Shown here in pieces: positions 10,101 to 17,123 of a DNA stretch of 60,262 nucleotides. The position numbers and the translations under genes are program-made. Each line of letters begins with the position of its first letter. Position 1 is the stretch's first letter. Below the pieces are notes generated by a model, which made no database searches, was not told the origin of the DNA, and worked only from the letters and a program-made list of their open reading frames with translations. Origin of the DNA: Candidatus Hydrogenedentota bacterium (GTDB lineage Bacteria; Hydrogenedentota; Hydrogenedentia; Hydrogenedentales; CAILVY01); NCBI GenBank assembly GCA_029565395.1, contig JAKQOG010000220.1:1-60262 (forward strand), read 5' to 3'.

Positions 10101-10342
10101 TCAGGAAAGGGTGAAGGTATCCCGACGGTGAAACCAAGCCTGTAATAGGGAGGCACTCCAGGTACGATACATTCCAGGTATGTAGGGCCAGCTATTGCGA
10201 AAGCTGTAGAACATGCTAAAAAACTGGTGATAAAATATAAAAAGTTTCGTGAGAAATATCCTGACCTTCGCTGCTCACTATAGTATATCCCCACACGTTT
10301 TTCAGAATTTCTCAATGTGTGCTGCCTAGATAAATCACTCAT
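4160..10342 (-). CDS. Giant secreted RHS/YD-repeat protein with NHL-like N-terminal region
   Basis: The product has 2,060 residues from the ATG at 10342. The frame extends 14 codons upstream to a TTG, but the ATG is the more natural start. A long n-region and hydrophobic stretch (LYFITSFLACSTAFAIAG, about 35-52) suggest export. The N-terminal quarter has fibronectin-like segments, then NHL-type beta-propeller units (TAIEVLPDDKSVIVADF, IQRFSPDG, KFDKDWNYLTG). Next come a DUF6531-like module (VNTYTGRYVYEHTDLEV) and several dozen YD repeats (xxYDAxGRxx). The RHS core follows (YHYDQLGNTVAVSD, LLFMRARFYDTSLGLFLSPD, NSYSYVIGNP). About 235 residues after the core do not match any toxin I recognise. 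RHS shells often encapsulate C-terminal toxins, but here no immunity-like gene follows; the next gene is the chimeric FGE-like protein, which itself begins with YD repeats. Surface or secreted function is inferred. Confidence 0.9.
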   Translation of the reverse strand: MSDLSRQHTLRNSEKRVGIYYSEQRRSGYFSRNFLYFITSFLACSTAFAIAGPTYLECIVPGVPPYYRLGFTVGIPSPFPDDFNGSLTVRSTSPITWQPQDGHFYPEEPGTRLGEDLFIVSNYSQAPLNDDCNLEAGRTYYYRIWFYDFNINYSSGQSASGVPLGDVATIDPCSHVRARATDTKVLLRWDNPASAEYSASMIVRSLGQILNWRPENGRSYAAGEAISSAIQVIAQGTGLSLLFDQDVINDTKYYYRVYAITSSLDYSWGVPIEATPSARVTGHYYRLEHEWGGPGTAPGQFAPDYGPTAIEVLPDDKSVIVADFAARRIQRFSPDGALIQEHWEQSWCCGSGWELRDFKYSPVGRNNGNVVGPRVGFLFTYSMPDVAYVHINHQLCLYNLSGNTVDRFCPPEAICEGQWLPSPECWMYGSLTPVKRRYKSWNIDNWLYPMRINQCVFECNAIADSWSTPTWGIAGSGAGQLDAPVSVVQGPDLYVYTGDYSDLTGRIQKFTLGGVFVQQVAHLGFPEVPMDMDVDKYGNFYVLASDMIESRTTRNHKVYKFDKDWNYLTGFLVEREQRAIGELTQPGRITVDDEERVYVTARSSYTVKVFAPSDANGTSIPFNAYAGEPVNTYTGRYVYEHTDLEVSDVGLPFKLARTYNSGDTYFDVLGPGWRHSYGVRISQPRVNAVVVHWGDGHDVIYEDWGNGYEPVLPGTYEIVTKEADDTYRVTTKEQAVYVFDVQGRLVSIIDKNSNIITLNYDNFKRLASIVHPSGRVYQLSYHPSGLLANLQDPLSRQVTYGYDIEGNLSQVSDAEGHTTTFIYDVNGWITQVTDPLGHATVQNTYENPLPGEVVPNVGKVTRQKNASDYETLFAYDGDRTIVTDQLGYAITYDYDSLGRMILQTDPDALRTQFEYDVNNNRTKVTDRNGNVTQYEYDEHGNMTRKTDAAGNTVIITYNAQNQPLSKTDEAGATTQFEYDEHGNLMKTTDALGREWMRSYDSRGLLLSETDPLGYSTSNEYSPEGNLLRSVDRNGHATTYTYDAAGRKLAETNALNLTTSFIYNNNDKLLSMTDALGRMTQHEYDANGNRTRIVYPDGNAITSAYDENDRLLSETDELGWQTIFEYDAAGRKTKTTDPLGHFSQYAYDAMGRLINEIDKNSHTWQYQYDGNGNRTKVIDPLARETDSVFDSLNRNTSITDHQGHITSMSYDALGHLIAQTAPDGGTTQHSYNALGEKTTDTDPLGNVTQFRYDAAGRLVEEENAQNKITHYEYDAVGNRTKATDPLGNATQFVYDALNRQIQTIDPLGNISATQYDAGGRKIVVIDALNRMTRYDYDTRDRLTSVTDALGGITRYSYDAAGNMITFTNARGKAWAYAYDALNRRISETTPLEDIDQYAYDAMGNRISHTGPDSQTTMYAYDAADQLTDVNYPDALHVQYTYDGAGRRISMTDSVGITAFSYDAVGRITQTTDPFGKILGYTYDLAGNRTGITYPDSTQVAYSYDVLNRMATVNDWASNTTTYAYDAAGRLIQETAPNGVVTTYAYDSASRLTHKKIAKSGGEVIAEYDLTLDAIGNRKKIDILAQPVMPPPPNTEDTASQYDAADRILTAGTNTYTFDSRGRMTSKTSPEGTTNFAFDYRDRLTQVTSPDRTDAYLYEGNGNRVQSTYGSAMTRYVLDLTRDMTWVLCETDESGTITAKYVYGNGLLSTQRGATMSFYHYDQLGNTVAVSDADADISSAYAYDEFGKTTMQSGTEINCFQYVGQLGVQQEANTLLFMRARFYDTSLGLFLSPDSMRVVPEEPLAGNSYSYVIGNPLLLVDASGKFAFRASVLPELLGGYLGLTWVQAFPGPLFDSPFVMELGNEESKESFRDLSMTETSNDPSSTFGVGASVSLMNWWAEAWMRPPSLGGENFFVTSIDVFNVALDFYQDESWGGELVMIRLNAGIGLGSAFSTKFESLSPSKRLIDKYKSEQAKQLREIAVRSSQGLTPRQTALTSAREVRTFSGKDSVRMIFPAQYGTSLRLRIRPSEKIESITNTPVIFERYEPKYRLVNKPQLKDME

Positions 10343-10496
10343 TAGATAGCCCTTTTCTCTAGAATAATTTTTGCCCAAATACAAATAATTAAACCCTGAA
10401 AAGCCAACTACTTGATTGCCACACCTACGTACTGCCCTGTCTTTTTTTCAAATTGCCAGCGACAACCCCTTCTGGCCAACTGAAAACTCAATCCTC

Positions 10497-10525
10497 ACTC
10501 TAGACTTATTATTATGCGATGTCAA
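10497..10525 (-). promoter_or_regulatory. Sigma-70 promoter for the RHS gene
   Basis: On the minus strand a perfect TTGACA (10525-10520) is followed after 17 bases by TAGAGT (10502-10497). The implied start near 10490 leaves an untranslated leader of roughly 150 bases before the RHS ATG. This is the best sigma-70 match noticed in the window. Confidence 0.55.
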
Positions 10526-10585
10526 CTATTTGAGAATAATGCAAAAAACATTTTTATAGAGTACATCCTGAACAAAGGCGTTAAC

Positions 10586-10615
10586 TTGGCTGACAGCCAT
10601 TTGGTCTGTTAGACT
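10586..10615 (+). promoter_or_regulatory. Possible promoter of the inositol operon
   Basis: TTGGCT (10586-10591) and TAGACT (10610-10615) are separated by 18 bases and lie about 30 bases before the first gene of the operon. Both are four-of-six matches, so the call is tentative. Confidence 0.3.
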
Positions 10616-10643
10616 CAGGCGTGTTTTTAAGGAATCTTTGGAA

Positions 10644-11672
10644 ATGGCGATCTCGGATCATAAACGATATATAGCCATGCTGGATAAAGCGCGGGCGAAG
10701 GGCTTTGCGTATCCGGCGATCAATGTGTTGCAGATTGACACGTTGAATGCGGCGGTGGAGGGATTTTCCGCGGCGAAGAGTGATGGGATCATTCAGATTT
10801 CAGTGGCGGCGGGAATGCATACATCAGGGCTGGCGAAGGATCCGGTGTTGGGGGCGATCACGCTGGCGGAACATGCGCATCGTCTGGCGGAGAAGTATGA
10901 CGTCACGATAGCGGTGCACTCGGATCATTGTCCGACGGGGAAAGTGGAGAGTTTTTTAAAGCCATTGATCCGCGAAACAGAGAAACGCCGCGCTGCGGGC
11001 TTGCCCAATCTGTTTCACAGCCACATGTACGACGGAAGCGATATTCCGCTCAAGGAAAATCTGAAACATGCCGTGGAATTGCTGAAGATGTGCCGGGACA
11101 ATGAGATTATTCTGGAAGTGGAGGCGGGCGTGGTCGGGGGCGAAGAAGATGGTATTGTGGGCGCGCCAAACGCCAAGTTGTACACCACGCCGGATGATAT
11201 GCTTCGGGTGTATGAAACCTTGAGCGCGGTGGAAGGCGGACGGTTTATGGTGGCGGCCACGTTTGGAAATGTGCATGGCGTATACAAGCCGGGACACGTG
11301 CTTTTAAAGCCCTCCATTCTCAAGGAAGGTCAGGATGCCATTGCCGCGAAGCATGGCGAGGCCGCGCGGATGTGGCTAGTATTCCATGGCGGTTCTGGCA
11401 CCCGCACTGAGGAAATTCACGAAACCATTGCATATGGCGTCGTGAAAATGAATATACACACTGACACCCAGTATGCGTTCACGCGCGGCGTCTTCGATCA
11501 CATGCTGAAAGAATACGACGGCGTGTTGCGCATCGACGGCGAGGTTGGCGTGAAGCAGGCGTACCTTTCCAGCACGTGGCTGGAAAAGGGCCGGGCGTAC
11601 ATGGCCGCGCGTGTCGTGGAGGCCTGTAACGAACTGAAATCCGCAGGGAAAAGCATATCAACGAGGACCTGA
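10644..11672 (+). CDS. iolJ: Class II fructose-bisphosphate-type aldolase, probable 2-deoxy-5-keto-D-gluconate-6-phosphate aldolase of inositol catabolism
   Basis: The product has 342 residues. The ATG at 10644 is preceded by AAGGA, and the TTG six bases upstream is less likely. Class II zinc aldolase signatures are present in order: AVHSDHC (metal His/Asp region), FHSHMYDGSD, ILEVEAGVVGGEEDG, FGNVHGVYKPGH (metal His), LVFHGGSGT (phosphate/metal) and VKMNIHTDTQ. Length and insertions resemble the class IIA (yeast/mycobacterial FBA) group. In Bacillus the IolJ step (DKGP to DHAP plus malonate semialdehyde) is done by a class II FBA homologue. Position at the head of the iol genes, with its stop overlapping the iolB start (TGATG), supports that role. 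General glycolytic aldolase activity cannot be excluded. Confidence 0.85.
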   Translation: MAISDHKRYIAMLDKARAKGFAYPAINVLQIDTLNAAVEGFSAAKSDGIIQISVAAGMHTSGLAKDPVLGAITLAEHAHRLAEKYDVTIAVHSDHCPTGKVESFLKPLIRETEKRRAAGLPNLFHSHMYDGSDIPLKENLKHAVELLKMCRDNEIILEVEAGVVGGEEDGIVGAPNAKLYTTPDDMLRVYETLSAVEGGRFMVAATFGNVHGVYKPGHVLLKPSILKEGQDAIAAKHGEAARMWLVFHGGSGTRTEEIHETIAYGVVKMNIHTDTQYAFTRGVFDHMLKEYDGVLRIDGEVGVKQAYLSSTWLEKGRAYMAARVVEACNELKSAGKSISTRT

Positions 11673-12559
11673 TGCAGTACACCGCAGAAAACATGTTAAT
11701 TCACCCAGAAACCTTTCCACATGACCCCGGACTCTTGCTGGATATCAATCCCGGGATCGCCGGTTGGGAATTCATTTCCTTCCAGGCACGAAAATTGGAT
11801 GCGGGCGAAACCTGGAGTTCGGAAACGGGCGAATGCGAGTTCGCATTCGTCAATATCAGCGGCCGGTACGCCGTGGAAACCAGCCAAAAGGTATGGCGGG
11901 GCATTGGAGGCCGTAAAACCCCCTTTGAAGGTCCCGCGCATGTGCTCTACCTGCCTCGCCGGACGCAATTCACCGTAACGGCGGAAGAAGCCGGGGAATT
12001 TGCCGTGGCATGGGTTCCCACGGACGAGGATCACGAGCCTTTCCTGATTCCGCCGAAAAAAGTGCCCACGTCCATTCGCGGCGGCGACAATGTCAGCCGT
12101 CAGATCAATGATCTTCTGCCGCCAGGGTCGCCGGTGCACCGGCTGGTGCTGGTGGAAGTCTATACCCCCAGTGGCAACTGGAGCAGCTATCCCCCGCACA
12201 AACACGATGTCCATATTGTGGGCGAGAATGGCGCGCTCATCGAGTCGGACTTGGAAGAGGTCTATTACTACAAGTTTGATCGGCCAGAGGGCTATGCTTA
12301 TCAGCGGGTCTACACGGACGAACACTGTCCCTTGCATAAAGCGGAATTCCCGATTGACGCGGTCATGCTGCCCACGGACGGATGCGCGGTGCTGGTGCCG
12401 GAAGGGTATCATCCCGTGGCGAGCCCGCCCGGATACACCACGTATTATCTGAACATACTCGCGGGCAGTGCGCAGAGCCTCGCCAACCAGGATGATCCCC
12501 GCTACAGTTGGGTGAAAGATACCTATACCCGCCGGGACGACCGGCTTCCCCTTTTTTGA
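11672..12559 (+). CDS. iolB: 5-deoxy-glucuronate isomerase
   Basis: This 295-residue protein of the KduI/IolB cupin family isomerises 5-deoxy-D-glucuronate to 5-keto-2-deoxy-D-gluconate in the cytosol. Visible family features are the metal-binding PPHKHD motif (about 178-183), the EEVYYYKF strand with a further Glu, and VPEGYHPV with a late His near the C-terminus. The length is slightly above the usual 270. Its ATG overlaps the aldolase stop by one base (TGATG), which indicates translational coupling. Confidence 0.9.
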   Translation: MQYTAENMLIHPETFPHDPGLLLDINPGIAGWEFISFQARKLDAGETWSSETGECEFAFVNISGRYAVETSQKVWRGIGGRKTPFEGPAHVLYLPRRTQFTVTAEEAGEFAVAWVPTDEDHEPFLIPPKKVPTSIRGGDNVSRQINDLLPPGSPVHRLVLVEVYTPSGNWSSYPPHKHDVHIVGENGALIESDLEEVYYYKFDRPEGYAYQRVYTDEHCPLHKAEFPIDAVMLPTDGCAVLVPEGYHPVASPPGYTTYYLNILAGSAQSLANQDDPRYSWVKDTYTRRDDRLPLF

Positions 12560-12610
12560 GAGGGATATACGACATCACGGAAATATCTTGAAGAAACAGA
12601 ACGCGGATGA

Positions 12611-12650
12611 GGGACACGGACAGACACGGACCAACACGGACCAACACGGA
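12611..12650 (+). repeat. Four-copy 10-bp tandem repeat in the iolB-iolC gap
   Basis: Four consecutive decamers share the core ACACGGA (GGGACACGGA, CAGACACGGA, then CCAACACGGA twice). They occupy most of the 120-base spacer just upstream of the iolC ribosome site. There is no coding potential in the spacer. Confidence 0.85.
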
Positions 12651-12679
12651 CTAAAAAAGTTGGGCATGAGGAAGATTAA

Positions 12680-13681
12680 ATGAAATATGACTCGGTTCAC
12701 ATGGGGCGGTCGTCTCTGGATCTGTACAGCAATGATGTCGGCACGCCGTTTGTGGATATCACCAGCTTCGCGGCCTACGTCGGCGGCTCTCCCACCAATA
12801 TCAGCGTAGGCGGGAAACGCCTTGGATTGAATACCGTCGCCTTGACCGCACTCGGCGCAGACCCTGTTGGTGATTTCATTATGGCCTTTCTTGAAAAAGA
12901 AGGCGTGGAAACGAAATTTATCCCGCGCAAGCCGGGCAACCGCACCAGCGCTGTGGTGTTGGGCATCGAACCGCCGAACAAGTTCCCGCTGGTGTATTAC
13001 CGGGATAATTGCGCGGACATCGAACTGACTATCGACGACGTATTGGCGGCGCCGGTTCAGGATTGCCGGGTGTTTCAATTCGCGGGCACCAATTTGTGCA
13101 AGGAACCCAGCCGCAGCGCCACCTTTTTCGCGGCGGAACTCGCCCGCAAAGCCGGCGTGGAAGTGGTCTTCGACATCGACTTCCGCCCGGATCAATGGCA
13201 CGATCCCCGCGCGTTCGGCGTTATGGCGCGCGCCATTATGCCGATGGTGGACATCGTCCTGGGCACGGAAGATGAAATCAATGCGGCGATGTTGATGGAT
13301 CCCGCTCAGATTCACCTGACGCATTCGCAGGTGTCCGACACGAAGGTTACGGGCGACGTGGATGCATCGATTGCGCATCTGCTGACGCTGGGGCCCAAGG
13401 CGTTGATGCAAAAACGCGGCGCGGAGGGATTGCGGATTCATCTTGCCGATGAAAAGATTGACGTGCCCGGATTCCCCGTGGAAGTCTATAACATCCTGGG
13501 CGCGGGCGATGCGTTCGCCGCGGGATTTCTCTGCGGGTATCTGAAAGGCAAAAGTTGGTATGAAGCCGGCCGTTTGGCCACGGCCTGCGGAGCGATTGTG
13601 GTCACGAAGCACGGCTGCGCAAACTTCATGCCGACCTGGGACGAACTCATGGCCTTTATCGATTCACACGGTGGAATATAG
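12680..13681 (+). CDS. iolC: 5-dehydro-2-deoxygluconokinase
   Basis: This 333-residue PfkB/ribokinase-family sugar kinase phosphorylates 5-keto-2-deoxy-D-gluconate with ATP. Visible features are the N-terminal GGSPTNIS substrate-binding segment (about 36-43), an FDIDFRPDQW strand typical of IolC, and the C-terminal PfkB signature ILGAGDAFAAGF with the catalytic Asp. The ATG has an AGGAAG site six bases upstream. IolC product is the substrate of the aldolase encoded first in the operon. Confidence 0.93.
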   Translation: MKYDSVHMGRSSLDLYSNDVGTPFVDITSFAAYVGGSPTNISVGGKRLGLNTVALTALGADPVGDFIMAFLEKEGVETKFIPRKPGNRTSAVVLGIEPPNKFPLVYYRDNCADIELTIDDVLAAPVQDCRVFQFAGTNLCKEPSRSATFFAAELARKAGVEVVFDIDFRPDQWHDPRAFGVMARAIMPMVDIVLGTEDEINAAMLMDPAQIHLTHSQVSDTKVTGDVDASIAHLLTLGPKALMQKRGAEGLRIHLADEKIDVPGFPVEVYNILGAGDAFAAGFLCGYLKGKSWYEAGRLATACGAIVVTKHGCANFMPTWDELMAFIDSHGGI

Positions 13682-13713
13682 ACGTTTTTTCATAACAAAG
13701 GAGGAAATACAAC

Positions 13714-15582
13714 ATGCAGCGGTTGACGATGGCACAGGCATTGATTAAATTCCTGAAAAATCAATATACCGAGCGGGATGGCGCGGAGCGTCCATTGTTT
13801 GCGGGGATCTTCGGGATCTTCGGGCACGGTTGCGTGGCGGGGGTGGGCCAGGCGCTCATGCAGAACAAGGATTTCCGCTATTATCAGACCCGCAACGAAC
13901 AGGCCATGGTGCATACGTCCATCGCCTACGCCAAAGTGAAGAACCGCCTGCAAACCTTCGCATGCCTATCCTCGATTGGCCCCGGCGCAACCAACATGGT
14001 CACCGGCGCGGCGACGGCCACCATCAACCATATTCCGGTGTTGCTGCTGCCTGGCGATATCTTCGCGCGGCGGAATGTGGCGCCGGTCCTCCAGCAGCTT
14101 GAATCCGAACACAGCCAGGACATCTCCGTAAACGACTGCTTTAAGCCCGTGAGCCGGTATTGGGATCGCTTGAATCGTCCCGACCAACTCCTGCTCGCCC
14201 TGCCGGAAGCCATGCGCGTTCTGACCAGTCCCATCGATACTGGCGCGGTCACGTTGGCTCTGCCGCAGGATGTACAGACGGAAGCCTGGGAGTATCCGGA
14301 CGAATTCTTTGCCAAGCGTGTGTGGCACGTGCCGCGCAACCGTGCGGATGCAGCGGTATTGAAGAAGGCGGTAGAATGGATCAAGGCCAGCAAAAAGCCG
14401 TTAATTGTAGCGGGGGGCGGAACCATCTACAGCGAAGCCATGGAGACGTTGAAAGCCCTTGTGGATGCGACAGGCATCCCCGTGGGCGAAACCATGGCAG
14501 GGAAGGGCAGCCTGCGCTACGATCATCCGCTCAACGCCGGGGCCATCGGCGTGACCGGCGCCTCGGCGGCCAACGTGTTGGCGAAGGAAGCCGATCTCGT
14601 GATCGGCATTGGTACGCGCTATACCGATTTCACCACGGCAAGCAAGACCGCCTTTCAAAATCCAAACGTTCGCTTCGTGAATATTAATGTGGGCGAATTT
14701 GACGCCTTCAAGCACGCCGCCCTGCCCGTTCTTGGCGATGCCAAAGTTACCCTTGAAGAATTGACCGGAATGCTTAAAGGGCATCGTGTGGATGCTGCAC
14801 ATGAAGCACAGGCCAAGTCCCTGCACGATGCGTGGGAAAAGGAAGTGGACCGCATCTATGCGATTCGTCATACCCCGCTGCCAAGCCAGGGCGAGTTGGT
14901 GGGCGCGGTGAATGAAACAACATCCCCGGAAAGCATCATGGTATGCGCGGCGGGCAGTCTTCCGGGCGATCTGCACAAGCTCTGGCGGTCGCGCCACACC
15001 AAGCAGTTCCACCTTGAATACGGTTATAGCTGCATGGGCTACGAAATTGCGGGCGCACTTGGCATCAAGATGGCCTGCCCGGATCGCGACGTGTACGTGA
15101 TGCAGGGCGACGGCGGCTACTTGATGCTGAATGCGGAAATCGTGACGTCCATCCAGGAAGGACACAAAATCATTATCCTCCTGTTCGAGAACTTCGGGTA
15201 CAAAAGCATCGGTTCGTTGAGCCGCTCCTTGGGCCAACAGGGATTCGCCACTCGTTATGTATATCCGAAAGACGGCGCACTGCCCAGCGATAAGGATGAG
15301 CAGGTGGAGCCGGTGCCAGTGGATCTCGCAGCCAACGCAGCTAGTTTGGGTGCCCATGTCATCCGGTGCAAGAGTTATGAGGATTTCGTGGCCGCGCTCA
15401 AGGCCGCACAGACCACAGACCGCACCACGATGATTTATATTCAGAATGACCGCTATGTGGAAGTGCCCGGGTATGATAGCTGGTGGGACGTTGCCGTGGC
15501 GGAAGTGAGTGAGATGGACACCGTGCGCGAAGCCCGAAAGAACTGGGAAAAAATGCGCGCCAAAGAACGGTATTTTCTGTAA
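13714..15582 (+). CDS. iolD: 3D-(3,5/4)-trihydroxycyclohexane-1,2-dione hydrolase (ThDP enzyme)
   Basis: The product has 622 residues, normal for IolD. This thiamine-diphosphate enzyme hydrolyses the ring of trihydroxycyclohexane-1,2-dione to 5-deoxy-glucuronate. The N-terminal PYR domain carries the RNEQAMVHTSIAYAK segment with the activating Glu. The middle domain has a Rossmann-like IVAGGGTIYS, and the C-terminal PP domain has the ThDP/Mg motif MQGDGGYLMLNAE through ENFGYKS. A strong AAAGGAGGAAA site precedes the ATG. It lies between iolC and iolA in the same direction with short gaps. Confidence 0.95.
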   Translation: MQRLTMAQALIKFLKNQYTERDGAERPLFAGIFGIFGHGCVAGVGQALMQNKDFRYYQTRNEQAMVHTSIAYAKVKNRLQTFACLSSIGPGATNMVTGAATATINHIPVLLLPGDIFARRNVAPVLQQLESEHSQDISVNDCFKPVSRYWDRLNRPDQLLLALPEAMRVLTSPIDTGAVTLALPQDVQTEAWEYPDEFFAKRVWHVPRNRADAAVLKKAVEWIKASKKPLIVAGGGTIYSEAMETLKALVDATGIPVGETMAGKGSLRYDHPLNAGAIGVTGASAANVLAKEADLVIGIGTRYTDFTTASKTAFQNPNVRFVNINVGEFDAFKHAALPVLGDAKVTLEELTGMLKGHRVDAAHEAQAKSLHDAWEKEVDRIYAIRHTPLPSQGELVGAVNETTSPESIMVCAAGSLPGDLHKLWRSRHTKQFHLEYGYSCMGYEIAGALGIKMACPDRDVYVMQGDGGYLMLNAEIVTSIQEGHKIIILLFENFGYKSIGSLSRSLGQQGFATRYVYPKDGALPSDKDEQVEPVPVDLAANAASLGAHVIRCKSYEDFVAALKAAQTTDRTTMIYIQNDRYVEVPGYDSWWDVAVAEVSEMDTVREARKNWEKMRAKERYFL

Positions 15583-15611
15583 ACAAACGAACTAGTGGAA
15601 AGGTATAATCG

Positions 15612-17087
15612 ATGAGTGAACAGAAGTTGTTGAATTACATAGATGGAAAATGGCAGGCCTCTTCGGCGAAGGAAACACTGCCTGTCGTAAATCCTGCGAC
15701 CAGTGAAGTGATGGCACGCGTGCCGCTGTCACCAAAGTCGGAAGTGGATGCGGCCGCCCAGGCAGCCAAACGCGCCTCCAAGGATTGGGCGCGCACGCCC
15801 GCCACGGATCGCATCCAGGTGTTGTTCAAGCTGAAACAACTGCTGGAAGACAATCTGGACGATCTGGCGAAATCCTGCACCAACGAATGCGGAAAAACCT
15901 ACGCAGAGAGCGTGGGCGAACTCCGCCGCGCCATAGAAAATGTGGAAGTGGCTTGCGGCATTCCGATCATGATGCAGGGCTGGAATAACGAAGACATTGC
16001 CCGGGGCATCGATGAACACATGATCCGCCAGCCATTGGGCGTGGCTGCCATCATCGCACCGTTCAATTTCCCCGGCATGATTCCCTTCTGGTTCCTGCCG
16101 TATGCGCTGGCGACGGGCAATTGCGTGATCGTGAAGCCGAGCGAAAAATGCCCCATGACCCAGCAGAAGATTTTTGCCTTGTTTGAAAAACTTAACCTGG
16201 CTCCTGGCATCATGCAACTGGTAAACGGCGCCGGGGAAACCGTTGACGCGATCCTCGATCATCCCGCCATCCGAGCGATCAGCATGGTGGGCTCCACGCC
16301 CGCTGCGCGCCATATCTATGCACGCGCGGCGGCCAATGGAAAACGCGCTCAATGCCAGGCCGGCGCGAAGAATCCCGTGGTGATCATGCCCGACGCGGAC
16401 ATGGAAACCGCTACCCGAATTCTATCCGATTCTGCCTATGGTTGTGCGGGCCAGCGATGCCTCGCACTTTCCGTGGGTATCACCGTCGGCGCGGCACGGC
16501 CCGCATTCGTCGATTGCTTCAGTGAAGCGACCCGTAATCGAAAAGTTGGGTATGGCCTTGATAAAGGCGTGGAAACGGGCGCTGTGATTTCCATGGCCAG
16601 CAAAGAACGCATTGAAGGTTTGATCGCCAAAGCAGAACAGGAAGGCGCGAAGATTCTCGTCGATGGCCGCGGCAAAAAAGTTCCCGGATATGAGAACGGC
16701 AGTTTTGTTTTCCCAACTTTGTTGGATAACGTGCCCCCACACAGTGAAGTAGCAAAGACGGAAATTTTCGGGCCGGTGTTCAGCATGATGCACGCGGAAA
16801 CTCTCGATGAAGCCATTGCCATGGTTAATGATCGCGAATATGGCAACATGGCCTGTATCTTCACCAGCAGCGGGGCCGCCGCGCGCAAATTCCGCCAGGA
16901 AGCCGTAGCGGGCAATATCGGTATTAACATTGGCGTGGCCGCGCCCATGGCCTTCTTCCCATTCAGTGGCTGGCGCGAGAGCTTCTTCGGTGATCTGCAC
17001 GGGCAAGGTACGCAAGCCGTGGAATTTTTTACAGAAACCAAGGTGGTCGTCGAACGTTGGCCCAAGGAATGGAGCCGCAAGTTTTAA
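15612..17087 (+). CDS. iolA: Methylmalonate/malonate-semialdehyde dehydrogenase (CoA-acylating)
   Basis: This 491-residue aldehyde dehydrogenase superfamily protein, IolA/MmsA type, oxidises malonate semialdehyde with NAD and CoA to acetyl-CoA and CO2. The N-terminal start NYIDGKW, the IIAPFNFPGMIPFWF motif and the catalytic Cys in AGQRCLALS (Cys near 283) are all family-typical. The usual ALDH base (ELGGK) is replaced by QAGAKNPVVIMPDAD, a hallmark of CoA-dependent MMSDHs that lack the general-base Glu. GGAAAGG site upstream. The last step of the inositol pathway encoded here. Confidence 0.95.
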   Translation: MSEQKLLNYIDGKWQASSAKETLPVVNPATSEVMARVPLSPKSEVDAAAQAAKRASKDWARTPATDRIQVLFKLKQLLEDNLDDLAKSCTNECGKTYAESVGELRRAIENVEVACGIPIMMQGWNNEDIARGIDEHMIRQPLGVAAIIAPFNFPGMIPFWFLPYALATGNCVIVKPSEKCPMTQQKIFALFEKLNLAPGIMQLVNGAGETVDAILDHPAIRAISMVGSTPAARHIYARAAANGKRAQCQAGAKNPVVIMPDADMETATRILSDSAYGCAGQRCLALSVGITVGAARPAFVDCFSEATRNRKVGYGLDKGVETGAVISMASKERIEGLIAKAEQEGAKILVDGRGKKVPGYENGSFVFPTLLDNVPPHSEVAKTEIFGPVFSMMHAETLDEAIAMVNDREYGNMACIFTSSGAAARKFRQEAVAGNIGINIGVAAPMAFFPFSGWRESFFGDLHGQGTQAVEFFTETKVVVERWPKEWSRKF

Positions 17088-17123
17088 GAGAGAATTATAC
17101 TCAAGAAGAATGGAGAGCGTCCT

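Larger units (their letters stand above)
10343..10643. other. Divergent intergenic region between the RHS gene and the inositol operon
   Basis: This gap of about 300 bases has no credible reading frame. It is visibly A+T rich in its middle (10500-10560) and holds one good minus-strand promoter and one weaker plus-strand promoter, listed separately. No obvious operator palindrome or riboswitch fold was recognised. Confidence 0.6.
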
